Assembly (NCBI GenBank): GCA_011317545.1
Contig: WUJK01000009.1
Location: 1-64,000 of the forward strand
DNA: 64,000 bases
From: Coniella vitis
Lineage: Eukaryota; Ascomycota; Sordariomycetes; Diaporthales; Schizoparmaceae
Direction of reading: 5' to 3'
The position numbers and the translations under genes are program-made. The notes below the pieces were generated by a model, which saw nothing but the letters and a program-made list of their open reading frames with translations, did not search any database and was not told the DNA's origin. Positions 12,001 to 23,212 of the stretch are shown one piece after another (position 1 is the first letter of the stretch; each line of letters starts with the position of its first letter).

Positions 12001-14339
12001 CTGCATTGCCTGCTTCTGCCATCCCATCATCTGGTACCTCGCCGCAAGCTTCAAGCCAGTCCAACACTGTGCCCTTGAGCAGCACCCCGCTCTACAGTAG
12101 CACAGCTCTGCCGGCACCCTCAGGCTCATCGTCGCCTAGCTTGCCAGTTTCATCAAGCCAGCCGGCAAACGCTTTCACAAGTCAGGTCTCGAGTGGCTCG
12201 CCTACCGGCTCATCAATTACTCCTCGAACGGCACTCCCAAGCCAGCAGATTCCCAGTCAGCTTCCATCTTCAAGCGGTCCATACAGTACCTCACCAGGCT
12301 CATCGAATAGTCTTTCTGTATTCTCCACTCCGTTGAGTACGCCAGTATCACCATTATTCAGCGGGCTATCAACACCCTCGCTTGCTTCCTCTGGTCTACC
12401 TTCATCTTTGTCTCCTGCAGCTCTTTCAAGCCAAGCACCGAACAGTAGGAGGAGCAGTTTGAACCAGCCATCTACCAATCCAATTGTTTCTTCGGCTTCG
12501 ACGCCCGCCACTACCCAGAGTTTCTCCAACCAGGCGACTTCTGGTTTGCCTGTGTCCACAGGCCCATCTTCAATTAGCCCGTCAAGCTCTTTGAATCCAC
12601 TATCCTCCAGTCTACCATATGGCTCAACGCTGCTGTCTTCAAATTCCTTGCCAAGTCTTGTATCATCCTCCGCATCCAATCAACCGTCGTCCACCCCGCA
12701 GGCCAGGCCGAACCCACAGCCTAATACTCGAGCAACGACCTTGTCTACAGCACCAATGAGTTCTCCAGCGGCTACTTTGCAGGTTTCGAGTAGCCCTATA
12801 CCACCCCCGGCTTCGTCAACAGCCGGCTCGTTATCACCTCCGAGCCAACAGTCCAGGAGATCGCTATCAACTTCGAGTCAACAACCTTCGAGTTCGCCAG
12901 CCATTTCGAACCCCATTACGCCTGGGACAAGCCAACCTGGGCCCAGTTCCTCAAGCGCGGTACCACCAAGCACTGAAGAAGAGTGTCCGCCAACAACGAC
13001 TGAGCCGACACAAATGCTATCACAGGCATCCTCTTCTCTGCCTTTGTTGTCCTCAAATCCAGTCATACCGCCCACATCTTCCACCATCCCATCACAGGCT
13101 GCGACTCCACAGACAAGCGCAGGTGGAGTGCCAAGTCCTCTGGCATCAACCTCTTTGCTCAACGTCGTGTCGTCAGCGTTGTCGAGTGCGACTCAAGCTA
13201 CGCAAACGAGCTCATCCAGCCCTCGACTCCGGTCCTCAACTGCTTCATTGATACTGCCAAGGTCTCCTACGTCAAGTCTCCCCAGTTCGACCTTGCCAGT
13301 GAATACAGGTTCTGCGCTCACAAGCCAATTGCCTGCCTCTTCACACAATGCTGGACCCCTCAACGTGCCTAGGTCGACTGCTAGGCCTTCGCAGATTACT
13401 ACGACCTCGGTATACATGCCACCAGCGATACCATTGTTTGTGACTGTTGAGACAATCGAATGTGTAACTTCAATTACTATTGGCGGCTCAATCGTGGAAG
13501 TAACAACACCGCTACCCCAGACAGTCTCATTGCTCAGCGCGCCAACCGCCAGTATACCACAGACTACGCAGACAAGCCAAACCCCGTTGGTCCCGGCCAT
13601 AGCCATAGCTCCTGGCTCCTCGCCCAGCCCTAGTGTGCTAAACAATTTACTTCAAGCACAGCCCTCTGTTCAATCCGCCGTCCAGTCCGCTGTCCAACCA
13701 ATGACAACCCAAACGGCTCCAGGGCCATCGACTTGTGGCAACAACCAGCTCCAATGGGCTTACTATCCCAGCTCCTGGCTCGACGATGCCCTCGGAAACT
13801 TCAGGCCCGAAACCTTTGCAACAACAACCCCAAGCTTGTCCGGCGTCACAAACCAACAAGCCACCATTTCGGGCTCCTGCGGCGTGACGAGCGAGGGCAG
13901 CATTTATGGCCACCTTGTACCCTGTACCAACTTTGCGCTCAACTACCGCGGCTACATCTATGCAAACGTCAGCGGTGAGTACAAAATCATCACGCCACAA
14001 AACGCAGCCACGCCCGACGACAGACTCTACATTTGGGTCGGTCCTGTGGCCTTTGCGGGGTGGAACGGCAACAATTACAATATCCTTGCAAGCGCGACGA
14101 GCGCCTTCTCCACGCAACAGGCTGTCAAGTTCGTGGCTCAGGCGGGCACATACATCCCCTTTAGACTCATGTACTATCAGGTCACGGGCGCATTTGGGTT
14201 CCAGGTGTCGATCATGGGGCCCAATGGTATGGTTCTCATGGGCCCTGGGCAGACGAACAGTGATTTGATTGTCCAGTATTCGTGTGATGGCCGTGCAGGT
14301 CCGCGCTTCCCGGCTTATGGTCACGAGGCGTTGACGTGA
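1..14339 (+). CDS. Giant mucin-like GLEYA/PA14-type adhesin, 5' end outside window
   Basis: The frame is open from base 1, so the start codon and any signal peptide lie upstream. Exons are <1..3733, 3799..6948 and 7033..14339, giving at least 4729 residues. Nearly the whole length is low-complexity Ser/Thr/Gln/Pro sequence with recurring SSQ, SSS and TSL words, as expected of a heavily O-glycosylated cell-wall stalk. The last ~200 residues (about 13730-14300) are different: globular, with paired Cys, a DDRLYIWVG..AFAGWN stretch and a YIPFRLMYYQ..GAFGFQVSIMGPNG stretch. These resemble the GLEYA/PA14 adhesin fold, which binds glycans in yeast flocculins and epithelial adhesins. The domain is C-terminal with no hydrophobic GPI tail after it, so anchoring must be N-terminal or through the wall. 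Both introns follow an A|GT inside Ser codons. The mucin nature is certain; the GLEYA assignment is by motif resemblance only. Confidence 0.85.
3734..3798 (+). other. Intron 1 of the mucin gene (65 nt)
   Basis: The donor is GTGAGT, with an ATTAAC branch-like site and a TTTTCCAG acceptor. Both flanking frames are open and Ser-rich, and the 65-nt length joins frame 1 to frame 3. An AG at 3788-3789 would also keep the frame but sits only 3 nt past the branch-like site. TCCAG-type sequence lies at both boundaries. Confidence 0.8.
6949..7032 (+). other. Intron 2 of the mucin gene (84 nt, in frame)
   Basis: The donor is GTAAGT, with a CACTGAC branch site and an ACTCCAG acceptor. The segment is 84 nt with no stop, so an ORF finder reads through it. 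Its translation (28 residues with HHH, W, Y, K and few Ser) breaks the Ser/Thr bias sharply, which supports splicing. Confidence 0.75.
9711..10062 (+). repeat. Tandem repeats in mucin stalk (SPNNLPASSGQTS units)
   Basis: Five copies of a unit with core SPNNLPASSGQTS (variants STNNLPPSSGQTS and SPNNLPASSSQTS) are separated by short S(P/L)SQ(T/A)S spacers. This is the most regular repeat array in the stalk; the rest is degenerate. The array ends where the sequence changes to PIVPTTSPQ. Confidence 0.85.
13725..14300 (+). other. GLEYA/PA14-like C-terminal domain of the mucin
   Basis: This is the folded, non-mucin segment. It starts near a CGNNQLQW motif, contains GSCGVTSEG, NYRGYIYANVSGEYKI, the DDRLYIWVG acidic strand, YIPFRLMYY and a final QYSCDG. 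The order (aromatic start, gas-vesicle-like beta strands, D-x-x-x-hydrophobic-W-V-G, YPIR-like strand) follows the GLEYA family. The ligand cannot be inferred. Confidence 0.65.
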
Positions 14340-14572
14340 TAGGGAAGCGGTGATGTACGAACTTTCCTTCTCTCCTTTCTTTTCTTTTCTGCTTGGCCAA
14401 CAAAATAGTGGGGGAGAAATTTCCATGTTTCTCAAAGGTTTTCCGTTATTTCTTTCTGGCTGTTCTTCCTTCCTTTCCTTCCTCCTTTTCGGAAGCTTTT
14501 TTTGGTGTTTCCCCCGGTTATCGTTATATGTATTTGGTTCTTATATATCCGCGTTTAGTCACTTTTGTTGTC

Positions 14573-14595
14573 TTTTTTTTGGGGGGGGGGGGGGG
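14573..14595. repeat. T8-G15 homopolymer run
   Basis: Eight T are followed directly by fifteen G, about 240 nt past the mucin stop codon. The length may be inaccurate because such runs are error-prone. Confidence 0.9.
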
Positions 14596-15722
14596 CTTGA
14601 TCCTGGAGTTGATACTACGCATGTGGCCATCGGGCCTCTTTCCCCGGTAGCATCTGATCAGTCTCTGTGTTCGTCTGCAAACAAAAAGAATTCTCGCGTT
14701 GGTGTCTTTGAAGACAAGGTCAGCAAGTTACCTCGTTATTTTCCAGATCGTGGTCTTTGCCTTTGGGTAAAAAAAGGGATGGGATAGGAAGGTGTTTGGG
14801 GTTCCTTTTTCTTTTCTTTTTTCTTTTACTTTTTCTTTTTCCTTTTCCTTATTTCCTTTTTCTGTCCTAGGTGTTGTGTGTATGGTCTTTGCAAGCAAGC
14901 AAAGAAGAATGATTAAGGGAGAAATGAAAATTTTGGAGTGAGGAGGGGGGGGGGGGGAATAGAAAAGAAAGGGTTTCACAGATTGAATAGTAATCTATTG
15001 CTTTACCATACACTAACTTTGATAATAAGTGTGCTTTTATTTTCATTTTCACAGATTCTCAGACAATTAACTCTTGTTTTGGTATGGCCTTACATCGGAT
15101 ACATAACAGCTCTCACATTTTCCTCAGCTGATGTCAAGTAGAGAATATTCGATTTACTGAGGTTGAGTGGTAGCGGAGGGAGAAGGAAGGAAGGGAACAT
15201 GCCCCCCCCCCGACCCTCCCTTGAGAAAAAGTGAAGAAGAATACCTAATAGTATGGTGAGTACTTACGTTCATATCATTTTTAAAAATCAAAGGGTGCAA
15301 TATTCAAAGTTCGAGAGTTGATCACTACTCCGGCTAACATTGAATATAAAACAGATAGACGCAAAGTATCCTGTGACATCTGTGCCAAAGGAATCCAAAA
15401 GCATACAATAATTATACCGCAGCTCTATCTAAACTCCCAAAAACTCTGAGCCAGGTATGAATCGGATCAATACCATCTTCAGAATGTTTGCGCTTGAAGC
15501 AATGGTGATAACAAAACATGAGGGATCCGTGCTGCTGATAGGGTATCAGCCTACAGATGGGCAAACCAAGATCAAACAACCATGATGCACAGGTAAGCAA
15601 AAAATATAAAACAGCATATTCCTAGAAATACCATAACTTGTGTGAATCCATCACGACATCATTCCCACCAGGGACAGATGCATACTCATTTTATCATATA
15701 AATCATGTTATATCATCAAAAA

Positions 15723-15738
15723 CCCCCCCCCCCCCCCC
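15723..15738. repeat. C16 homopolymer run
   Basis: Sixteen consecutive C lie 21-36 nt beyond the stop codon of the minus-strand NCS1 permease gene, so a G16 run may be present in its 3' UTR. Confidence 0.9.
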
Positions 15739-15758
15739 TTCTCCATCGGAAAAGTTCA

Positions 15759-17527
15759 TCAAACCATTTTCACCTCACCATCAAACCTCTTTTCCTTACT
15801 ACTCACCTCCTCCTCACCAATAACCTCATCCCCTTCGCTCGTCTCATACGCAAGCCTCACATCATCAATCAGATCGCCAACCTCCATCCATTGCTCACTG
15901 CATGCCGGGATGGGCGAAATCTTGCACAAAAGCCAGTACATGCCCGACGAGACGATAAATCCGCAAAAGAAATTTAGATTGTAGATATATGTCGCGCCCA
16001 CGGGCACAGTGCGTCCCACGGCACCCGCAAATCCAACGACATTAATGAGGATGCCTGAAACGTAGGCGACATAGGCGCGCCAGTGGACGCCGTACGCGTA
16101 ATAATAGGGCCCCGTCTTGCGGGCGTCGTAGAGTTCCTTGACTTGGAGGTATCCCTTGCGGACAAAATAGTAGTCTGAGACCATGACGCCGGCAATGGAG
16201 GAGAGGAAAACGGAGTAGGCGGATAGATAGGTGGTGAACTTGTTGGAGGAGGTGAGGAGGGTGTAGGGACACATGGCGAGGCCGACCAGGGCGCAGATGT
16301 AGCCGCCGCGGCGGATAGTGAGAAACCGCGGGAAGAGAGCCGTCATGTCGGTTCCGGCTGAGACGGAGTTGGCGGCAATGTTTGTCCCGAGCTGGGCGAG
16401 GGCAAAGGCTAGTGCAATGATAAAGACGCCGAAGCGTTGTGCGGAGCCGCCGTCGTCCAGAAAGCGCTCGAGAAGGTCGGTGGGGTCCCAGAGTGGCTCG
16501 CCGCCGTAGATGACGGCTGAGCTAGATGAGACGATGATACCGATGAAAGAGGTCACGGCGAAACCGAGAGGGATGGTCACGAGCTGGGACCAGAGCGCAT
16601 CGTTGGGTTTCCGGGCAAAGCGCGAAAAGTCGGGGTCGTTAACAACGAGGGTGGCAAAGTTGGCAATGGAGGACATGACGCCGTTGACAAAAGCCCACCC
16701 AAGCGCAGAGCCAGAGAGCGTGGATGGTTGGTGGACGACGGGGCCAATGCCGCCTGCGCGCGCGATAGCCCAGGCCATGAAGGCAATGGCTGCGACGGGG
16801 ACAAAGTAGGCCTTGATGGTAAAGAGATGGCGGATTTTGTGGACGGGAAACCAGAGGGCAGGCAGGGAGCACACCCAGAAAATGAAGAAGCTGACCCAGT
16901 CGGCCGTTGTGGTCCCAGAGTCGGCGGAGAAGGTGTTTGGAATGGTGTCGCGATCCTGTAAGATTGCACTTTGGTGTTAGAAAGACATTGATTGCCCTTG
17001 AAAAGGTCACCAAGTAATATATGTTTTCAACAGCACGTTGTACGCACCCAGCTTTTCCATATCGATCGTATCATCAAGTACACGCACTCGCCGCCAATAT
17101 AACTCTGGGTGCCATACCAGATACAAGCCATAGCCACGCGGTTAAGGACAGGCCAGAGGCTACCCCAGATGCCAAAGGAAGCCCTATTTACGACTGGGAA
17201 ACCAATATGATACATGGCACCAATGCGTCCTGTCGCGCAAATGAAGCACGCTGCAATAGCATAGCCAATCCAGACACAGAGCCACGACTGCCACCAGGAG
17301 AGACCGGCGGTGATCATGGACGACGAGATCATCCAGGTGTTGATATTGAAAGCATCTGCAATCCAGAAGCCCACGAAATTCCATGATCTCCACTGGCGCC
17401 TCTCGGGCTCGACGGGCTTGAGATCGTGGTTGGCGAGCATCAGCTGCGACGTGCTCAGACCGGGTTCGTGGTCGACGGCTAGTCGGTCGACAAGCCGCCG
17501 CAGACGGAGGCCGCTATCGAGGCCCAT
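15759..17527 (-). CDS. NCS1-family permease, Fur type (uracil/allantoin/uridine-like)
   Basis: Nucleobase:cation symporter-1 family plasma-membrane transporter. Exon 1 is 17527..17048 and exon 2 is 16955..15759; the 92-nt intron has donor GTGCGT and acceptor TTACAG and keeps phase 0, giving 558 residues, a usual size. Family motifs span the junction: NINTWMISSSM with a WWQ..WIGY helix, SYIGGECVYLMIRSIW, then after the splice IPNTFSADSGTTTADWVSFFIFW, LWFPVHKIRHLF, NDPDFSRFA and NSVSAGTDMTALFPRFL. These match the Fur subfamily. Substrate cannot be fixed from sequence. I chose the ATG at 17527 because the residues upstream in the open frame look untranslated and fungal members start close to an L..R..LEV-like segment. 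The C-terminus is a charged cytoplasmic tail with acidic and Lys residues of the kind involved in transporter endocytosis. Confidence 0.93.
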
Positions 17528-19401
17528 GATGATGAGTTGTGGTGGAATGTTGCGGCCAATCTGCGCTTTGTGCCGAAAGACAACCTGGTGTTGAAGCGAC
17601 TGGGGTCGGCCAACAAGGGTTAAAGGGAGCACGCAGAAGCAGCCTCTGTATCAGATATCACTCCTTACTGACAAGAGCAAGTGTCAATACTAGACGCAAG
17701 GACCTTGGCGAGCCGCAGAGCTCGAGCGAGGCGATGAAGAGGAGAGAGAGAAAGGGAGAGAAATGGCTGAAGAAGAAGACAAGCAATCACGCTCAGAGAG
17801 GGGGAAAGAAGACGGGCAGCTAGTGTATTAATATGGCTCAGGAATACCTTTTCCGGAAAAGACAGACAGACCATGGGGAGAGAGGAAAGGCTGACATCTT
17901 ATACACCTTTTGTGGTTTATCAGTCCAAGCACAACGCAGTAAGTACCATCCATTATCTTTCGCATATCCCTCCCCCACGCCACCAAGGGCTAGAGAGAAA
18001 GAGGGCATGGCCACTCTCGAACCCTGGCCGGCCAGATACAGATAGTGCCAGTGCCAGCACCAATGCTGTACAGCTTCTGTGGCAGACCATGCACGGCAGG
18101 GCTGATCTGATGTTGATAGGGCTTTTCGGCTTCCCTTTTATTTTTATATTATTTCCCCCCCTCTCTTCTCCAACAGGCCGCTTACTCTGGGTACATCGAC
18201 GTCAACATGTGACGGACAGTGGGAGGCAGCTGGCTTGAAGAGGCCTGTTCTTTCTGGCGCTGATTTGCTGGCTCGGGTACTATGCAGACGCTACTGTACC
18301 TCGATTTGCTGCAAGTGCCATGTGAGATAGATTCAAAGGCCGTTCGTTTGTCGATAAGTTCGAGCCAAGAGATCAGAGAAGTCAACACGATGAGATAAGT
18401 CGAGTCGCATGCAGCAGCAACAAAAGGATTTACCATGTACAATGTGCAATCATACTTCGTCGTAATCGTCAAAGTGGGGCCCCCTCCTTCCCTCCAGTTG
18501 CTCTTTTGCCCAACTGCTGCTGCATCATCCCGCAAACAGGAGCCGCTAAGATAGGGATCTTATCGTCCGCCTCCCGGCGTCCCCTCATCCCCGCAGTTTG
18601 CCCACGGAGCCAAACCCTGTTTGTCCATCGGGGCCAGGCCCCGGTATTTGTTACTCGATCACATCGAGTCAACTGCAAGATAATATGTAGAAGTGCATAC
18701 GTAGGATCGATGATTGAACGCGCGCGCTTTTTTTCTTTTTCTTTTCAATCTTTAATGACTAGTGACTTGGTATCAACACATCCAATCAAGTAAGACTGCA
18801 CCACACACAGCCTACTACAACCTCTGCCTCGCCTTATCAAGGCCAGGAAAGAAGGCAAACCCCTCCAACCAATCATGAATATCATAATATGCTTTCCTTT
18901 TTGGAATGTCAATCTGCCGATTTCGAGTTGCTTCATTTTTTGTCAACTTTTGCATTTTTTCGCCTTCTGAGTCCGTATCAAGCAAACAAGCGCACGCAAA
19001 GACCAAACAAGAATCCCAAGAACCCCAATCTGTCCCTGCCACTGCATTCAAAATTGAACATTGTACATACCAAGTGAAGCGCCAAGCACGAAATCAGGGG
19101 AAAATCATCAGGTACGCTCCATATATGCACAGCCACTGGATCCTCCATCGTTTCCTTTCACCAGTCCCAATCTGGTATCCCCTGTACGCCACGCCAATTG
19201 ATATTGTAAAAGCAGACACACACCACACACCTCTGCATACACACGTCCAAAAAGGAAGAGAGCAGAGTTGATGGGATAAAAATCAATCCGCAGACACCAC
19301 ACAGAGAGACATCGAAACGATCCAATTAAACAACCCGCAATCAAGAAACAAAAGAGAGCGAGGAAAAAAAGAAGAAGAAAAAAACTTCCCCCACAGAAAT
19401 C
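17528..19401. other. Intergenic region between two minus-strand genes
   Basis: It contains the promoter/5' UTR of the NCS1 gene and the 3' side of the histidine-phosphatase gene. I see pyrimidine-rich stretches and short CA-rich runs near 19215-19235. No ORF here shows family motifs and no tRNA B-box is convincing. Confidence 0.6.
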
Positions 19402-21601
19402 TCATCGCTCATTGACCGTCCAAGACCTCTTTGTTGAGGACAAATCCCGCGAAATGTCATCATTCATGAGCCTGGGGCTGCCCCAAAGGCCTCCAGTACC
19501 AGAGCCCAACTGTGGCAGCACAAGAGGGTGACGGTCCTTAACATCCTCTTCAAGCTTGATGGTAGCGACGCCCTGCTCAACGCTGGTGCGGGGAGAGACT
19601 GTGTCATCGCTGTGGTCTCGGCCTGCCGTGTTGCCGTTCATCAGCCTGGGAGTCGACGGTCTGAAGGTCTTGGATGTCTCGTCAGATGGCTTGCTCTTGA
19701 CGTCCGTGCTCGATGCGGCGGCCGCAGTATCAAAGCTGTTAAAGTTGGGAAGGAAATCGTCGTCATCATCCTCGTCCGGCGTGTCCAAGTTGTTTCGAAG
19801 CGGCGACCAGAGCAAAGCCGGCCCTTGCTTGATGAACGAGGTGATGCCACTACCCACTGTGATTCCGCCGTCGGTTAGGCTGCTTGTGTTGAGAGCAATT
19901 CTGCCGACGCCACGAGACGAAGATCCTGAATCACGTCTAAGGCCGCTGAGAGGGACCGGGGTGGAAGTACTGCGGCCATTCTCTGCTGAAAAGAGACCGC
20001 CACTTCCGTTGCTATTGAGTCGAGACGAAGTAAGACTGGAGCTGCCCAGCCGTCCACGACTGGGAGGATTTGCCTGGGCTCCCACAGAACCCATCCTCGA
20101 GCTTCGCCGTGAGCTAAGATGTTCGCCATTGGCGCAGAGTTTCAAGTCATAGTACTCGTGTATGGGAACCAAGCCGGAAGGGTGTGATGACGTGTTGCTC
20201 TCAGCCACGGCGGGGAAGACAGCATCTCCAGCTTGAAACTCGCCAACCCCTGGCTTCCTCACAGCCTGCGTCAGTGACGCCAGGCCAACATCAGTCAGCA
20301 CAGGTTGGTGGGTAATGGCTCCAATCATGGCATTGCAGCCTGCGCCATGCGACACAATGATGATCACCGTCTCAATATCTACATCTTCTTCATCCGCGCT
20401 GCTGGCGCTATTGTCGGTTGTCGTGCTGGAGCGCCAATTCTTGGTTACCATTTTGGACGGGTTCTCTGCCGTAGAATACCAGTCTACCATTTTTTGCAGG
20501 CCCTTGCGAAACCTCTTGTGCATGTCGGACCACTCTTCTCCCAGGCTTCCTCCGTCGCCCCAGTCCAAAGTCCCTCGCATCGAGTCCCACTGGTAGTCGA
20601 TGTCGCAGCAATTGTCCCTGGCATGCGGAACATAGCCATTTGGTATCTCTGCATTGTGGGAAATAGCATAAGCTGGAACAGGAGCGATATAAGCACCGCC
20701 AGTCATTAAGCGCGATTCTCCGTTGCTTGTGATACTCGTGACGCTATCACTTCTGCCCGCACGCCTCAGAGCTCCCGCCAGACTGGACACGTTATTTTCA
20801 TTGTTGCTATCCGGTGAAGTAGAACTGGATATGGGAGCCCAGCTTTGACTCGCACTTTGGTTGTTGTACGGAGTAAAGTTCGGGTTGTTGCTGTAGTCCT
20901 CTTTGCGCAATAGATTGGCTTTGGCGCTGGCAAGCATCAAACTAGACCCCGGTGGCGCAGTGATGGACTCAAAGTAGCTTGGGGTAAGCCACTCACCCAG
21001 AAAGGCATCTAGGCGTAACACGGATTTGTCCACGGCGTTTTTCTTGGACACCGGAGGCTCGATCTCTGGAGGTGTTGGTAGGCCGGAGGGGGAAGGGGCA
21101 TCGGAAGAAGGAAGATCGATGGGAATGGAGGGTCGAAGGCGAGTATTGGTCGTCGAATGGGTCGATGATGTCCGGCCCAACGGTGCGGACTTGGCTTCGG
21201 GTATGGAGGCAAGACCGGCGCTGATAGCTATGGACGTCTGGACACAGCGCAAGAAAGGCGACGAGTGGATGACGGTCTTGAACTTGCGTCGCTTCCTCGG
21301 CAGTCCGTCTCCTGCATTTGCTGTGGCGGCCGTCTCATCCTCGCCTTCCCGCTCCCGCAGAAGCTCGCCAATTCTCTGGCCCGTTGCGCGTGCCTGGTTC
21401 CATCCAGAGTATGTGAGGGGGGGGTCGTAGGGGGTGGGTGAGGAATAATGCCACTGCTTGTTGGCTGCGTCAAGGCGGTTTCCGTGTCTACAAGTGAAGG
21501 GCACTGTTTAGCCGGACGGCTCCAAGCGTGGCGAACGGACCCGAAGATGCAGGATGGGATTCTTACCTAACGACAAAGATGTAGGCCGGAGCGCGGCCCA
21601 T
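19402..21601 (-). CDS. Histidine phosphatase superfamily (phosphoglycerate mutase-like) protein
   Basis: Exon 1 (21601..21567, 35 nt) encodes MGRAPAYIFVV plus two bases of Arg. Exon 2 is 21487..19402. The 79-nt intron (GTAAGA...TTGTAG) splits the Arg codon of the catalytic RHG motif, giving VVRHGNR, which proves the splice; the uninterrupted ORF alone would lose the catalytic start. The protein is 706 residues. Its N-terminal half holds the branch-1 histidine phosphatase core: RHG near residue 12, SSPFLRCVQTS and VSHGAGCNAMIG near residue 390. A Pro/Ser-rich insert splits the core and the last 300 residues look disordered, with Ser/Arg-rich and acidic DEDDDDD tracts. This length is far above the 200-250 residues of glycolytic mutases, so a regulatory or phosphoprotein phosphatase role is likelier, perhaps like the UBASH3/Sts group. 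The substrate is unknown. Confidence 0.88.
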
Positions 21602-22282
21602 AGTGTGGTCACTGACAAGCCAAGTCGAGGGTGCCAATCGTTCGTCTCGAGGGGATTTTGCTTGCAGTGTCGCTTCGTCGCAGAGAGAGAAGGGAGAGGA
21701 GAGAAGTCTGGGTCGCGTGGGAAATACTGTGGTAATGTCTCCGTAAGGAAGAGAAACGGCGAACGGGAGGGGCTGGGCTAGGACACGTCGGAAGGCGAAG
21801 AGCGAGGGTTACATATGAGACTTGATCAAGATCAGATCTTTCGTTGTCCGATTCGAGGGAGGAGGTTGACGGGCTGGCGCAGTGGGTCAAGGGTCAGGGT
21901 CAGGGTGCAGTCTCTTATTTTAGTGGCAGAATTGCAGCGGCCACTCCTGCCACCCTGCCACCCTGCCGCTACTGTCACTGTAACAGAGTCCCCGGCCGCT
22001 GGCACGAGTGGGCTGCAGGGGCCCATCCACAGGGGATTCACAGGGGGGCTGCCTGTGAAATGCTACGATTTGTCGCAAATCGCGCTAACGTCTCTGTTCT
22101 TGATCCCTGTCACTGGCCGGGCGGAGAAACCAACAAGAAGAACACGTTCGAACAAGCACTTGTTCCGAGTGCAAGATCACTTTATCATTGAGAATCTGCT
22201 AATTTTTGACCGAGATTACAGTCAGATACTATGTCAATACTTGGTAAGGTGACGCAGCACGGGGCTGGCTCTGCGTGGATAG

Positions 22283-22397
22283 TACATAGTACCGAGATTC
22301 TTTCATTATGCGCAGCGCCAAAACCCCAGGTCAAGAATACATAGTGCGTTCACTGTATAAGTCCCGGGATACTTAGTATTACATAGTATACTATGTA
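22283..22397. promoter_or_regulatory. Three TACATAGTA-motif copies incl. 18-bp palindrome
   Basis: One copy lies at 22283-22291. A head-to-head pair at 22380-22397 forms the perfect palindrome TACATAGTATACTATGTA. A one-mismatch copy (TACATAGTG) sits at 22338. The function is unknown; the regulatory label is an inference from the intergenic position and recurrence. Confidence 0.5.
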
Positions 22398-23154
22398 CTT
22401 CCGTCAACTAGCAGATACCCTTGTCACTTTGGCCGCAGCCCAGGTCGGCGGCCGGAGTCTACGGATAGACGTATAGCACGCACCAGTGTAGATAGTAATG
22501 CAACCCTCCCGCTTCCAAAGGTCAGATCATCGCGGCTTTCAGAAGTTACACTCTTTGCTCATACATGTACGTTGCTCTGCTGCGAGACTGAGATCATATA
22601 GTCGCGCAAACGTACCTAAAGTCTGCATACAGAAGCTGACTTATCATGTTCATATGGGCGTCGAGTAGAGCAGGAGAGAGTCACGGGTGTCCGCGCATGG
22701 GGCGATTCGGTTGATGTTTCTGGCGCATGTCAGCGGTTGAAGATTGCTTTGATTAAACTAGCTCAGCTGCCATGGTGCCATCCCTCCATCATTGGACGGC
22801 ATATGATATGTACCACAAAACGGCCAAGCGTTCCGGAGACAATGTGTACCTACTCACAGGCATTGTACGTTGCCCCTCCATAAACATGCTGTTAAAGGTG
22901 AGAAGGGCCCAGGCTCAAAGCAGAATGAGGGGTGTATTGTCCCAGTTGCATGGGGCAGAGTCATTTGACCATCCTCGCTGCCGACCCTCAACGTCATCCT
23001 CTCGCCAAACTGCCGTCGATCTGCTGTCTTTTTTCGTACGTATGCATAAGGCATCTCGCCTGCACGACTGCGCTTGATGCGGCGCGGCTGGGCTGGATGG
23101 CGCGTCGTCGCATCTTGCTGGCACCGTCTTCTCCGTTCATGGCCGGGGCGCGGC

Positions 23155-23200
23155 GGAGGCTGGCTGGGCTGGCTTGGCTGGCTTGGCTGGCCGGCTGGTA
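23155..23200. repeat. GGCTGGCTT-type tandem repeat
   Basis: Several imperfect copies of GGCTGGCTT/GGCTGGGCT run head to tail and stop just before a TACATAGTA copy at 23204-23212. Confidence 0.7.
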
Positions 23201-23203
23201 GGC

Positions 23204-23212
23204 TACATAGTA
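23204..23212. promoter_or_regulatory. TACATAGTA motif copy
   Basis: Exact copy directly after the GGCTGG tandem array, about 670 nt upstream of the GPI8 start codon. Function unknown. Confidence 0.45.

Larger units (their letters stand above)
14340..15758. other. Convergent intergenic region rich in homopolymer runs
   Basis: It lies between the 3' ends of the mucin gene and the NCS1 permease. It holds T8-G15 (14573-14595), G13 (14945-14957), C10 (15202-15211), C16 (15723-15738) and long T/C-rich tracts at 14800-14860. No ORF in it has recognisable protein features. Confidence 0.7.

Noticed and set aside
177..13645. Many minus-strand and alternate-frame ORFs across the mucin gene (e.g. 13647-14435, 11165-11608, 12257-12679)
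   Set aside because: They mirror Ser-rich coding repeats, giving biased Glu/Asp/Leu/Val or Arg/His products without motifs; the plus frame is clearly coding.
18015..18035. Possible tRNA B-box (TCTCGAACCCTGG, minus-strand sense)
   Set aside because: No matching A-box or acceptor stem could be found around it.
21885..21970. GGGTCA and CCACCCTG short repeats as a CRISPR-like or satellite array
   Set aside because: Only a few short abutting copies without spacers; simple tandem repeats.
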